64,000 nt of DNA from Kurthia senegalensis (lineage in GTDB: Bacteria; Bacillota; Bacilli; Bacillales_A; Planococcaceae), in NCBI RefSeq assembly GCF_000285595.1, contig NZ_HE611064.1, forward strand, positions 513,270 through 577,269, in the 5' to 3' direction. The position numbers were made by a program, and so were the translations under genes. Shown here one piece after another: positions 39,157 to 52,711 of the stretch (its first letter is position 1; each line of letters starts with the position of its first letter). Below the pieces are notes generated by a model. The model searched no databases. It worked only from the letters and a program-made list of their open reading frames with translations, and was not told the origin of the DNA.

Positions 39157-40354
39157 TCCGCAACACCTGATTGTGTAAGAATTGTTTCAAACAATTGAAC
39201 AGCTAATTGTTTTTTATCCATCGATGGGAAAGCACGTTCAAAATCACGTCCGTATAGCGTGACCGTATTTTGCTCTGAACCGAAACCACGATCCGTTTTA
39301 GAAACGTCATTTGCGATAATGAAATCCGCATTTTTCTTTTCTAATTTACCCGTCGCGTAAGTCGCTACATCGTTCGTTTCTGCCGCAAAGCCTACGAGTA
39401 GTTGATGCGTCTTTTTCGCTCCGAGTGACGCCAAAATATCCGTCGTTCTTTCTAATTCTAGCCCTTGGTCGGTAGACGTTTTTTTTATTTTTTGTGTTGC
39501 TGGATGTTTAGGTCGATAATCTGCAACGGCTGCCGCTTTTACGACGATGTCTGCCTTATCATATTCAGATAAAATAGCTTCATACATTTGCTCCGCACTT
39601 TCTACTGAAATGACGCGCATCCCATTCGGTATTGGAATCGATACAGGGCCATGTACGAGTACGACATCTGCTCCTAAATCACGCGCTGCCTCTGCCATAG
39701 CAAAGCCCATTTTCCCACTTGAAAAATTAGATAAATAACGAACCGGGTCAATTCTTTCGAGTGTCGGCCCCGCTGATACGATCACTTTTTTTCCTTTTAG
39801 CGGTAATTTTTTCGGTTGAAAAAACGCAGCAACGAGTGCCGTAATTTTTTCCGGCTCTTCTAAACGACCTTTCCCTACATAACCACAAGCTAAAAAGCCT
39901 GCTGAAGGTTCGATAAAACGAATTCCATCTTTATATAGACGATCGATATTTCGAATAACCGCTGGATGTTCGTACATATGAACATTCATCGCTGGCGCAA
40001 TCCAAACAGGTTTCGTCGTCGCAAGCAATGTCGTCGTCACCATATTATCTGCAATCCCATTTGCCAATTTGCCAATGACATTTGCCGTAGCAGGTGCCAC
40101 GATGATTAAATCTGCCCAATCTGCCAAGTCAATATGCGCAATAACATTCGAATCTTTTTCATCAAATGTATCTGTATAAACATCATGTTTCGACATTACT
40201 TGAAAACTCAATGGATTGACAAATTTCGTTGCGGATTCTGTCATCATCACTTTCACGACAGCACCAGCTTGCGTTAATTTACTTACGAGTGCGACTGCTT
40301 TATATACAGCAATCCCACCTGTTACACAAAGTAATATTTTTTATTTACGAGCAT
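39153..40354 (-). pseudogene. coaBC: Phosphopantothenoylcysteine decarboxylase/synthase CoaBC, frameshifted
   Basis: The ATG at 40354 follows GGGAGGA and reads MLVNKK, then hits a stop. Adding one base to the six-base T run at 40337-40342 gives KILLCVTGGIAVYKAVALVS, the expected flavin-binding start, and a 400-residue protein. The rest is intact: CoaC part with PAMNVHMYEHP and ACGYVGKGRL; CoaB part with GPTLERIDPVRYLSN and VGFAAETND. As written, only residues after about 33 are in frame (from 40256). It makes 4'-phosphopantetheine for coenzyme A. It is followed directly by priA. Confidence 0.92.
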
Positions 40355-40361
40355 ATCGATT

Positions 40362-40408
40362 CCTCCCACAATAAAATAGAAAGCCCCCAAGAACCAACCT
40401 GGGGGCTT
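40362..40408 (-). terminator. Terminator-like hairpin between rpoZ and coaBC
   Basis: A 9-bp stem AAGCCCCCA (40381-40389) / TGGGGGCTT (40400-40408) and tail TCTATTTTATTG on the minus strand. It may terminate or attenuate yicC-gmk-rpoZ transcripts ahead of coaBC. Confidence 0.7.
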
Positions 40409-40444
40409 CTACGATTCTTCATCGAGTAATTGTTGATGGCGAAA

Positions 40445-40669
40445 TTAAACTTCGTCTTCGTATACTTTTGATTCGTCTTGTTTTTCTTTCATTAAAACGC
40501 CTGCAGCTACTTCTTCAAGTGCTTTCCCAACATTTTTCACTGATTGGTATTCAGGAAGTAGTGCTGGAGAGCCCTCTTGCATACGGCGAGCGCGTTTTGA
40601 AGCTAAGCTCACTAAAGAATATTTTGAATCAAGTTTTGTTTTTAATACGTCAACTGATGGATAAATCAT
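40445..40669 (-). CDS. rpoZ: RNA polymerase subunit omega
   Basis: 74 residues. MIYPSVDVLKTKLDSKYSLV and SLASKRARRMQEG are the conserved omega features. It helps assemble and stabilise RNA polymerase. It lies 3 nt after gmk, the standard arrangement. Confidence 0.97.
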   Translation of the reverse strand: MIYPSVDVLKTKLDSKYSLVSLASKRARRMQEGSPALLPEYQSVKNVGKALEEVAAGVLMKEKQDESKVYEDEV

Positions 40670-40672
40670 CGG

Positions 40673-42216
<1,544 letters not shown>

Positions 42217-42249
42217 TGTCAGTCACATCCTTCTTTGCATAATAGTAAT

Positions 42250-42258
42250 AGTATATCA
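42250..42258 (-). promoter_or_regulatory. Possible yicC extended -10
   Basis: TGATATACT on the minus strand is an extended -10 (TG-N-TATACT) about 35 nt before the yicC start; no clear -35. Confidence 0.35.
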
Positions 42259-42342
42259 TAGCGCATTCTCTTTTGGCTCACCGTTTTCAACTTTTATAAA
42301 AAATTCATCATTCCCTTGAAAGCTACAAACTCTCGCTAAAAA

Positions 42343-42351
42343 TGGTAAAAT
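42343..42351 (+). promoter_or_regulatory. Possible rqcH extended -10
   Basis: TGGTAAAAT on the plus strand (TG-N-TAAAAT), 35 nt before the rqcH ATG; no convincing -35. Confidence 0.35.
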
Positions 42352-42385
42352 ATAAAGACGTTATATACGAAAGAGGTAGTCAATT

Positions 42386-44074
42386 ATGGCATACGATGGT
42401 TTATTTACAGTTGCGATGACGCACGAATTACAAAAACTCGTAACAGGTCGCATCGCACGCATTCATCAACCGAATGCACAAGAAATTGTTTTCACCGTTC
42501 GCGCAAACGGACGTAACGATAAATTATTATTTTCTGTACACCCTTCATACGCTCGCGTACAAATTACGGAGCAATCCATTGAAAATCCACCAGAACCACC
42601 TATGTTTTGTACGTTGCTTAGAAAGCATATCGAAGGTGGGTTCATCGAATCAATCGAACAACTCGGTGCAGACCGTGTCATCGTCTTAACGATTACATCA
42701 ACGGATGAAATCGGCGATCCCATTACGCGTAAATTATATGCAGAAATTATGGGACGTCATAGTAATCTCGTATTAGTCGATACAGAAAATGGCAAAATCG
42801 TCGACAGTTTGAAACATTTACCACCGAGCGTCAATAGTTATCGTACGGTGCTTCCGGGATTTGAATATTTAACACCTCCCGCACAAGACCGTGAAAATCC
42901 GCTAACAATTACATTAAATGAACTCGATGGCTTTTTCGGTATCCCACGCGATCCGAAAGAAATTATGAATCATTTTGTCGGCTTTAGCCCTTTACAAGCG
43001 AAAGAGTTCGTCCATCGTGCAGAAGCGAGCGAACAATCAATGGCAGACTTGTTCCAGCCGTTCATTCAACAATTTAAAGACGGTGGTACCGTACCAACTT
43101 ACGCTGAAATCGGTAATAAAGTCGTATTCTCTCCGATTGAATTAACGCATCTAGACGGCCAAACGACCGCTTATCCAACGCTTAGTGCGTTGCTTGACCG
43201 TGTGTTCTTTGCACGAGCAGAAAGAGACCGTGTGAAACAGCAAGCGGGTGATTTAGAACGTTGGTTGCATAGTGAAATAAGTAAATTGAAATTAAAACTT
43301 AAAAAACTTGGCCAAGATTTAAAACGCGCACAAAATCTTGACCAATATCAACTGTACGGCGAACTATTAATGGCGAACTTGTATGCATTTGAAAAAGGAC
43401 TTACAGAAGTCACAGTTACGAACTACTATACGAATGAACCAATTACGATTCCGATTAGCGTGCGCAAGACGCCAATTGAAAATGCGAAAAGCTACTACGC
43501 AAAATATACGAAATTTAAACATGCACTTATCAAAGTACAACAACAAATTGATAAAACGAATGAAGACCTTGCGTATTTCGATATGATCGCACAGCAAGTC
43601 GAACAAGCTGCGCCTGCAGATATTGAAGAAATCCGTGAGGAACTTGCGGACCAAGGCTACATGAAACTAAAAAAATCAAAACGTCGTAAAAAACCGACAA
43701 AACCACAGCCTGAAACGTATGTTTCTTCTACAGGAACACGCATTTCAGTCGGTAAAAACAATAAACAAAATGATTATTTAACGTTTAAACTAGCACATAG
43801 AAACGATATTTGGATGCATACGAAAGATATTCCTGGTTCTCACGTCGTTATTCATACAGCCGAGCCAGATGAACCGACGATTCGTGAAGCAGCAAATTTA
43901 GCTTCTTACTTTAGTAAAGCGCGTGCGTCTTCTTCTGTTCCAGTCGATTACACACAAATACGTCACGTAAAAAAACCAAATGGTTCGAAACCCGGCTTCG
44001 TCATTTTCTTTGAACAAAAAACTATTTTCATTGATCCAGACGAAGATGCTATCATGAAACTCGAGAAAAAATAA
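42386..44074 (+). CDS. rqcH: Ribosome quality-control protein RqcH (Rqc2/NEMF homologue, also called FbpA/YloA)
   Basis: 562 residues. NFACT-N domain (1-170, MAYDGLFTVAMTHELQKLV), a helix-hairpin-helix/coiled-coil region (about 270-430), and C-terminal NFACT-R domain (about 440-560, VGKNNKQNDYLTFKLAHRNDIWMHTKD-type motif and PGSHVVI). It binds stalled 50S subunits and recruits Ala-tRNA to add C-terminal Ala tails; older literature calls it a fibronectin-binding protein. Transcribed alone on the plus strand, divergent from yicC. Confidence 0.96.
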   Translation: MAYDGLFTVAMTHELQKLVTGRIARIHQPNAQEIVFTVRANGRNDKLLFSVHPSYARVQITEQSIENPPEPPMFCTLLRKHIEGGFIESIEQLGADRVIVLTITSTDEIGDPITRKLYAEIMGRHSNLVLVDTENGKIVDSLKHLPPSVNSYRTVLPGFEYLTPPAQDRENPLTITLNELDGFFGIPRDPKEIMNHFVGFSPLQAKEFVHRAEASEQSMADLFQPFIQQFKDGGTVPTYAEIGNKVVFSPIELTHLDGQTTAYPTLSALLDRVFFARAERDRVKQQAGDLERWLHSEISKLKLKLKKLGQDLKRAQNLDQYQLYGELLMANLYAFEKGLTEVTVTNYYTNEPITIPISVRKTPIENAKSYYAKYTKFKHALIKVQQQIDKTNEDLAYFDMIAQQVEQAAPADIEEIREELADQGYMKLKKSKRRKKPTKPQPETYVSSTGTRISVGKNNKQNDYLTFKLAHRNDIWMHTKDIPGSHVVIHTAEPDEPTIREAANLASYFSKARASSSVPVDYTQIRHVKKPNGSKPGFVIFFEQKTIFIDPDEDAIMKLEKK

Positions 44075-44077
44075 ATT

Positions 44078-44122
44078 AAAAAAGCCCCTTCGCTTACCCT
44101 GTTAAGCGAAGGGGCTTTTTTC
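44078..44122 (+). terminator. rqcH terminator
   Basis: A perfect 13-bp GC-rich stem (GCCCCTTCGCTTA 44084-44096 with 44103-44115), 6-nt loop and T6 tail on the plus strand, 10 nt after the stop. A-run on the other side gives possible bidirectional action. Confidence 0.93.
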
Positions 44123-44305
44123 TTAGACAAAGAAATGCTTTCGAGCCATCGCTAGCAAACTGCCCTACCACCATTTCACTGTCAGTTTTCCCCAATAACT
44201 ATTTTTAAAACCACACAAAATGGCGAAAATGACCATTTAATGAAGCGAAAAGTTCTAGTGTCTCGTTCAAAATAAATTAAAGATAGTTAAAATTTCATCC
44301 TTTAT

Positions 44306-44357
44306 AAAAAAATCACGTTCGATTCAACGAAAATAAGTTGAATCGAACGTGATTTTT
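44306..44357 (-). terminator. Terminator of the CatE-like gene
   Basis: An exact 21-bp stem (44308-44328 with 44337-44357) with an 8-nt loop and flanking A7/T5 runs, 6 nt after the CDS stop. Bases 44123-44305, between this and the rqcH terminator, hold no gene or repeat that I can see. Confidence 0.9.
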
Positions 44358-44362
44358 AGCGA

Positions 44363-45265
44363 TTAATACGTAAAGACGAGTTTATTTTTGCTCGGATCTT
44401 CTACGACGACTTTCGTATCTAAATCTTGAAAGGCAATATGTTGTTTCATATGATTTTTAAAATCATCAAAGGCAATTTTATTCGATAAACGAATTTGCAC
44501 TTCTTTTAGTCCACTATGGCGTGCAATTGGTGTCGCAACATGTTCACCACACCACGTATTCCCTGCGATATGATGATGGTAGCCTCCCGCTCCAACGAAA
44601 AAGACATCATCGTAAACTTCCTGCATATTAAAACCTAGTACGTCTACATAAAAAGCAAGCGTTTCTTCAAATTGATCAATGCGTAAATGCACATGTCCAA
44701 TCGTCGTGCCAGCCGGTAATTTTCCGTCCGTATCAAAATCAGCTAACGGCGCTAATTGTTTAAAATCCAATGGGTTGCTACCACCGGGATGTTTGTCCCA
44801 CTCATCTCTCGGACGATCCGCATAAATTTCAATGCCATTCCCTTCAATATCTGACAAGTAAAAAGCTTCACTATACCCATGATCACTCGCACTATCCAAT
44901 TTTGCGATTGGAATAATTCGTTCAAAATGTGGAAAGCGATTTTCTTGTTCTAACGGGCTATCTACCGTTTCTTTATTGCGTAGGATGTCAAAAAATTTCG
45001 TTGCGAACGATTCGCGAGAAGGAAGTAAAAATGCGGTATGAAATAAGCCTGTACATAGAGAAGGCTGCATTTTCTCTGCTTCTTTGCGTAGTTCAAAAAA
45101 AACAGGTTCTTCCGCTCCTGCTGAAAAGGTCGTATAAGATGTCGTTTTTTCAACGATATGTAACCCAACGACGCGTTCATAAAAAGCCGTTTGACGTTCT
45201 AAGTCAATGACCTTAATGACGACACGATCGATTGATAAATTTGAATCTATTTCAAATGCTGCCAT
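44363..45265 (-). CDS. VOC-family ring-cleavage dioxygenase, CatE-like (catechol 2,3-dioxygenase type)
   Basis: 300 residues made of two vicinal-oxygen-chelate modules (about 10-150 and 190-300). Metal-ligand candidates are His in LFHTAF and GHVHLRI and Glu in NGIEIYADRPRDEW; the last motif, and GGYHHHIAGNTW, resemble B. subtilis CatE. Substrate cannot be told from sequence; catechols or quinones, or an unrelated glyoxalase-type reaction, are possible. Monocistronic, with its own promoter and terminator, inserted between pyrE and rqcH where Bacillus has other genes. Confidence 0.8.
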   Translation of the reverse strand: MAAFEIDSNLSIDRVVIKVIDLERQTAFYERVVGLHIVEKTTSYTTFSAGAEEPVFFELRKEAEKMQPSLCTGLFHTAFLLPSRESFATKFFDILRNKETVDSPLEQENRFPHFERIIPIAKLDSASDHGYSEAFYLSDIEGNGIEIYADRPRDEWDKHPGGSNPLDFKQLAPLADFDTDGKLPAGTTIGHVHLRIDQFEETLAFYVDVLGFNMQEVYDDVFFVGAGGYHHHIAGNTWCGEHVATPIARHSGLKEVQIRLSNKIAFDDFKNHMKQHIAFQDLDTKVVVEDPSKNKLVFTY

Positions 45266-45311
45266 GCTGTAAGCCTCCGTTAAAACCTAGTTATTTACTA
45301 TGTTTTATCAT

Positions 45312-45341
45312 ATTTTAAGTTTTTTGCAAATATTTGCACAA
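45312..45341 (-). promoter_or_regulatory. Promoter of the CatE-like gene containing a 14-bp palindrome
   Basis: -35 TTGTGC (45336-45341), 18-bp spacer, -10 TAAAAT (45312-45317) on the minus strand. The perfect palindrome TGCAAATATTTGCA (45325-45338) fills the spacer and touches the -35, a typical operator placement. Confidence 0.5.
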
Positions 45342-45383
45342 AAAAATGATAGACGCACGCATCGCTGCATGTGCCCATCATTT
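45341..45383 (-). terminator. Terminator of the pyr operon (after pyrE)
   Basis: An imperfect stem: AAATGAT pairs with ATCATTT and GCAC with GTGC inside it, followed by a T-run on the minus strand, about 10 nt after the pyrE stop. Confidence 0.7.
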
Positions 45384-45393
45384 AGAAAACGAT

Positions 45394-46026
45394 TTATTTT
45401 AATTTATCTGCTTTTAAATCTTCATACCACGTTAATAAACCCGGGATATCCGCTTCTTCAATGGCAGCTGTTTCTTTAGCCGCTTCAATTAATGCTTCAA
45501 AATTAGATAGACTATAATAAGGCACGCCTGCTTTTTCAAAATTCTCAAGCGCTTTCGGTAATAAGTATGAGTAGACCGAAACGACGCCGAGGACATTTGC
45601 TCCTTCACGCTCTAACGCTTCAACGGCATTAATAGATGAACCACCTGTCGAAACGATGTCTTCAATTACGACTGTTTTGGCACCTTCTGCAAACTTCCCT
45701 TCCGTCTGTTTACCACGACCGTGATCTTTCGGTTTAGAACGAACGTATACCATTGCTAAGTCTAAAAGATCGGCTACCCACGCTGCATGTGGAATACCTG
45801 CTGTCGCTGTACCTGCTACGACTTCTGTACCTGGGAATTTTTCTTCGATTAAATCCGCTAATCCTTGCGCGATTACTTTACGTACTTTCGGAAATGAGAT
45901 CGTTAAGCGTGTGTCACAGTAAATAGGTGATTGAATACCTGAAGCCCACGTAAATAATTGTTTCGGACTTAATTCTACTGCCCCTACTTCTAACATTCCT
46001 TTTGCTACTTCATGTTGAATTGCCAT
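45394..46026 (-). CDS. pyrE: Orotate phosphoribosyltransferase
   Basis: 210 residues. The PRPP-binding loop is VVIEDIVSTGGSS; VRSKPKDHGRGKQTEG contains the catalytic flexible loop. It forms OMP from orotate and PRPP, the fifth step of UMP synthesis. Last gene of the operon, 1 nt after pyrF. Confidence 0.98.
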   Translation of the reverse strand: MAIQHEVAKGMLEVGAVELSPKQLFTWASGIQSPIYCDTRLTISFPKVRKVIAQGLADLIEEKFPGTEVVAGTATAGIPHAAWVADLLDLAMVYVRSKPKDHGRGKQTEGKFAEGAKTVVIEDIVSTGGSSINAVEALEREGANVLGVVSVYSYLLPKALENFEKAGVPYYSLSNFEALIEAAKETAAIEEADIPGLLTWYEDLKADKLK

Positions 46027-46027
46027 C

Positions 46028-46735
46028 TTAGTTGCCCTCCCATAATTGCTTCACTGTATGATATGCTTCGACTGGATTTTCTGCTTGTGTAATCGCACGT
46101 CCTACGACAATTTGTGTCGAACCTTCTATACGTGCAACTTGTGGTGTTGCGACACGTTTTTGATCATGTGTTGCACCACCTGCTAATCGAATACCCGGCG
46201 TCACTTTTAAAAAGTCTTTTCCGCACGCTTCTTCAATCATCTTCGCTTCATGTACAGAACAAACGACGCCATCAAGCCCTGCTTGCTGCGCTAATTTCGC
46301 ATAATGAACGACGCCTTGTTGAATCGTCCCAGGAATTTGCTGTTCAACATTCATTTGTTCTTCAGTCGTCGACGTTAGTTGCGTCACAGCGATTAATGCT
46401 GGACGTTTCTTCCCTTCTTGCGTACCTTCTTGTAAGCCTTCTAATGCAGCCGCCATCATCGCGCGACCACCTGCTGCATGTACGTTAATAAGATCAATAT
46501 CTAACTTTGCTAAGCCCTTCATTGCCGATTTTACCGTATTCGGAATATCGTGCAATTTCAAATCTAAAAAGATGTCATGACCCGCTTCTTTAATCGTGCG
46601 AATAATCGACGGACCGTTTTGTAAATACAGTTCCATCCCTACTTTTACGAATAGAGGTTCATCAAACTTCCCTAAAAATGTTGCGACATCTTCAGGTGTT
46701 GGAAAATCTAGTGCAATAATTGGCTTCGTATTCAT
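46028..46735 (-). CDS. pyrF: Orotidine 5'-phosphate decarboxylase
   Basis: 235 residues. Catalytic [11 protein letters not shown] (about 60-70) with the Asp-Lys-Asp pattern, and PGIRLAGG near the C-terminus. It produces UMP. 1 nt between pyrD stop and this start region on each side shows tight packing. Confidence 0.98.
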   Translation of the reverse strand: MNTKPIIALDFPTPEDVATFLGKFDEPLFVKVGMELYLQNGPSIIRTIKEAGHDIFLDLKLHDIPNTVKSAMKGLAKLDIDLINVHAAGGRAMMAAALEGLQEGTQEGKKRPALIAVTQLTSTTEEQMNVEQQIPGTIQQGVVHYAKLAQQAGLDGVVCSVHEAKMIEEACGKDFLKVTPGIRLAGGATHDQKRVATPQVARIEGSTQIVVGRAITQAENPVEAYHTVKQLWEGN

Positions 46736-46736
46736 C

Positions 46737-48411
<1,675 letters not shown>

Positions 48412-48412
<1 letters not shown>

Positions 48413-51400
48413 TACATGTTTACCTCCACTTTCGCTTTTGGCATTGGCATTGCAGTAAATGTCATTGACTCGATGACTTTTAAAATCGCATCTGCTGTAT
48501 CAAGTGAAGTTAAGCAAGCGATACCGTTTTCTACTGCTTCACGACGAATTCGGAATCCATCACGTGCTGGTTGTTGCCCTTTCGTTAACGTATTAATAAT
48601 TAACTGTGCATCACCATTTTGAATGACATCTAATAATGTCGGACCGTTTGAGCCGATTTTATCAACGACTGTTGATGAAATACCGGCTGCCTCTAACGCT
48701 TTCGCTGTTCCTGGTGTTGCTAAAATAGAGTAACCAATTTCAACGAAACGTTTCGCAAGTTCTGTCGCTTCCGCTTTATCTTTATCTGATACGGTCATTA
48801 GTACTGAACCGTGATCTTCAATTTTCGTTCCAGCTGCTACGAAACCTTTGTACAATGCTTTTTCAAGCGTACAGTCTTTCCCCATTACTTCCCCTGTTGA
48901 TTTCATTTCAGGTCCTAATGTCGTATCTACTCGGCGTAATTTCGCAAAGCTGAATACCGGTACTTTCACGTAAACACCTTCTTGAATTGGCGCTAAGCCT
49001 GTTGGGAATCCTTGGTCAATAATCGACGTTCCAAGAATTGCTTTCGTTGCAACGTTCGCCATTGGGATATTCGTAATTTTACTTAAGAATGGCACTGTAC
49101 GTGATGCACGTGGGTTCACTTCGATAACGTATACTTCATCGTTTGAGATGACGTATTGGATATTCATTAATCCTTTAATGCCTAAGCCAAGTGCTAGACG
49201 CGTCGTATAATCGACTAACGTATCGATATGTTTTTGAGATAAGTTTTGTGGCGGATATACAGCGATCGAGTCACCTGAGTGAACCCCTGCGCGTTCGATA
49301 TGTTCCATAATCCCTGGAATGCATACATTTGTACCGTCGCAAATAGCATCGACTTCAATTTCTTTCCCTGTTAAGTAACGGTCAATTAATACCGGTTTTT
49401 CTGGAGAAGCTTCTACCGCTGTCGCCATATAATGTTTAATTTCTTCTGTGCTATAAACAATTTGCATCGCACGTCCACCGAGTACGTATGAAGGACGAAC
49501 AAGTACTGGATAACCAATTGATTCAGCAATTTTCACTGCGTCTTCTGTATTCGTAGCCGTTTTGCCTAATGGTTGTGGAATGTCTAATTCGTGAAGTGCT
49601 GCTTCGAAGCGGTCACGAGATTCTGCAAGGTCGATTGAATCTAATGATGTTCCTAAAATTTTCACGCCGCGTGCTTCTAATTGATCTGCTAAGTTGATGG
49701 CTGTTTGACCACCGAATTGAACGACAACGCCTTTCGGTTGCTCTAAGTCGATGATGTGCATCACGTCTTCAATCGTTAATGGTTCGAAGTACAGTTTGTC
49801 TGAGATGGAGAAGTCAGTAGAAACTGTTTCTGGATTTGAGTTAACGATGATTGCTTCGTACCCTGCTTCTTGGATTGCCCATACAGAGTGAACGGTTGCG
49901 TAGTCAAACTCTACCCCTTGACCGATACGGATTGGACCAGAGCCAAGTACGATCACGGATTCACGGTCCGTTTTAATCGATTCATTTTCATCGCCGTACG
50001 TACCGTAGAAGTAAGGTGTTTCTGATTCGAATTCTGCGGCACACGTATCAACCATTTTGTAAACGGGAATAATGCCGTTTTCTTTACGGAAGTCGTATAC
50101 GTCACTTTCGTTCATGCCCCATAGTTTACCGATTGTTTCATCGGCGAAACCAATTTTTTTCGCGTAGCGAAGAACTGCAACGTCGCGTACGTTTTCTTTT
50201 AATGTCGTTTCGTAATCAATGATGTTTTTGAATTTATTTAAGAAGAACAAGTCGATTTTTGACCATTCATGAATTTCTTCGATTGTCACGCCGCGGCGAA
50301 GTGCTTCACCTAGGAAGAATAAACGTTCATCGCCTGCTTTTGTGACACGTTTTTTAATCCATTCATCTGTTAAGTCTTCGGCATGTTTCATTTCGATATG
50401 TTTATGACCTGTTTCAAGTGAACGTACCGCTTTTAACATCGCTTCTTCAAAGTTGCGACCGATTGCCATTACTTCACCTGTTGCTTTCATTTGCGTACCT
50501 AAATTACGTTTTGCTCCTTCGAATTTATCGAAAGGCCAACGTGGAATTTTCGCTACGATGTAGTCAAGCGCTGGTTCGAAACAAGCGTATGTTTTGCCTG
50601 TTACAGGGTTAATCATTTCATCAAGCGTTAAACCGACAGCGATTTTAGCTGCTAATTTTGCGATTGGATAACCTGTTGCTTTAGAAGCAAGCGCAGATGA
50701 ACGTGATACACGAGGGTTTACTTCGATAATGTAGTAGTTGAAGCTATTTGGGTCAAGTGCTAACTGTACGTTACATCCACCTTCAATGCCTAATGCGCGG
50801 ATAATTTTAAGTGATACGTTACGTAGCATATGGTATTCACGATCTGATAACGTTTGAGAAGGGGCTACAACGATTGAATCGCCTGTGTGAATGCCGACTG
50901 GATCCACATTTTCCATATTACATACGACAATGGCATTGTCTTTTGAATCACGCATTACTTCGTATTCGATTTCTTTATAACCTGCAATTGATTTTTCGAC
51001 TAAACATTGCGTCACTGGAGAATATTTCAAACCAGACGTCACAATTTCATGCAGTTCTTGATCGTTTTCACAAATACCACCGCCAGTACCACCTAATGTA
51101 AAGGCAGGGCGAACGATAATTGGATAACCGATTTTTTTCACGAAAGCTTCCGCTTCTTCTACTGTATGAACAATTTCTGATTCTGGTGTAGGAACGTCTA
51201 GTTCGTACATTAAGTTACGGAATAAATCACGGTCTTCTGCTTGGTTGATCGCGTCTAGTTTCGTTCCTAAAATTTCAACGTTCATCTCATCTAAAATGCC
51301 TGAGTTGTGTAATTCAATCGCCATATTTAAACCTGTTTGACCACCTAATGTTGGTAAAATGGCATCTGGACGTTCTTTACGAATAATACGTGAGACGAAC

Positions 51401-51615
51401 TCAAGGCTAATTGGTTCAATGTACACTTTGTCAGCGATTTGTGTATCTGTCATAATCGTTGCTGGGTTTGAGTTAATTAGAATAACGCGGTACCCTTCCT
51501 CTTTAAGTGAAAGGCAGGCTTGTGTACCTGCGTAGTCGAATTCTGCGGCTTGTCCGATAATGATTGGACCTGAACCGATTACTAAAATGGATTTGATATC
51601 TTGGCGTTTAGGCAT
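48412..51615 (-). CDS. carB: Carbamoyl-phosphate synthase large subunit
   Basis: 1067 residues, full length. Two homologous ATP-grasp halves (about 1-400 and 550-930; each starts with a GSGPI(I/R)IGQ motif, [19 protein letters not shown] and [19 protein letters not shown]). The middle oligomerisation domain and C-terminal allosteric domain (about 930-1067) follow. It makes carbamoyl phosphate from glutamine-derived ammonia. Also called pyrAB in Bacillus. Confidence 0.98.
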
Positions 51616-52711
51616 GTTGTTGTTGCTCCTCTCTAGTATTGTTCTTCATTAACTCAATAAATTCGTCGAATAAGTGGTTCGGATCTTCCGGACCAGGTGA
51701 TGCTTCTGGGTGATATTGTACAGTGAAGGCTGGTGCTGTTTTGTGGCGTAATCCTTCACATGTTCCATCATTTAATGCAACGTGTGTTACTTCTAAATCT
51801 GTCGCTGCTAATGAATCCATATCGACTGCGTACCCGTGGTTTTGAGACGTTAATTCTGTACGATCTGTACGTAAATCTTTCACTGGGTGGTTCGCACCGC
51901 GGTGTCCGAATTTTAATTTGAATGTTTGTGCACCACTCGCTAGTGCAAATAGTTGATGTCCTAAGCAAATACCGAATAATGGCACTTTTCCGATTAAATT
52001 TTTAACCGTTTCAATTGCTTCCGGTACGTCTAATGGATCCCCAGGTCCATTTGATAACATAATGCCATCTGGTTTATAAGCTAAAATTTCTTCTACTGTC
52101 GTATTGTAAGGAACGACGACAACATCACAATCACGGTTGTTTAATTCGCGTAAAATACCGTGTTTCATACCGAAGTCCATCAGTACAACTCGTTGCCCAC
52201 GTCCTGGTGATGGATAAGCACTTTTCGTTGATACTTGTTCTACTTGGTTTATTGGAAATGTTGTGCTTTTCAAGCGTTCGATTACTTCTTCCACATTCAC
52301 TTCTTCATTCGTCGCAGTTAAGTATCCTTTTACAGATCCTTCGTTACGAATAAGACGTGTCAGTTTACGTGTATCGATGCCTTCGATTCCTGGAATGTCT
52401 TTCATTTTGAAATAATCATCTACTGTGCCTTCATTTCGGAAATTCGATGGTGTTTTCGCAAGCTCATGTACGACGAATCCTTTAATCGCTGGTGAAATCG
52501 TTTCGAAATCGTCACGGTTAATCCCGTAGTTCCCGATTAGTGGATAAGTCATCGTTACAATTTGACCGCAAAATGATGGATCTGATAATGTTTCTTGGTA
52601 TCCTGTCATCCCCGTTGTAAATACAACTTCACCGTCAGAACCTTTATCGCTACCGAATGCTTGCCCTTCAAATACTTCCCCTGTTTCTAAAATGAGTTTT
52701 CTCGTTGTCAT
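51608..52711 (-). CDS. carA: Carbamoyl-phosphate synthase small subunit
   Basis: 367 residues from [26 protein letters not shown] is just upstream and the ATG overlaps the pyrC stop by one base, so I reject the ATG 15 nt earlier. Glutaminase triad: Cys in [11 protein letters not shown], and His/Glu in [11 protein letters not shown]. It supplies ammonia to CarB, which it overlaps by 8 bp. Confidence 0.97.
   Translation of the reverse strand: MTTRKLILETGEVFEGQAFGSDKGSDGEVVFTTGMTGYQETLSDPSFCGQIVTMTYPLIGNYGINRDDFETISPAIKGFVVHELAKTPSNFRNEGTVDDYFKMKDIPGIEGIDTRKLTRLIRNEGSVKGYLTATNEEVNVEEVIERLKSTTFPINQVEQVSTKSAYPSPGRGQRVVLMDFGMKHGILRELNNRDCDVVVVPYNTTVEEILAYKPDGIMLSNGPGDPLDVPEAIETVKNLIGKVPLFGICLGHQLFALASGAQTFKLKFGHRGANHPVKDLRTDRTELTSQNHGYAVDMDSLAATDLEVTHVALNDGTCEGLRHKTAPAFTVQYHPEASPGPEDPNHLFDEFIELMKNNTREEQQQHA

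Noticed and set aside
44123-44305. Gene-free stretch between rqcH and the CatE-like gene searched for a gene remnant or small RNA
   Set aside because: No coding frame with a ribosome binding site and no promoter-terminator pair of its own.
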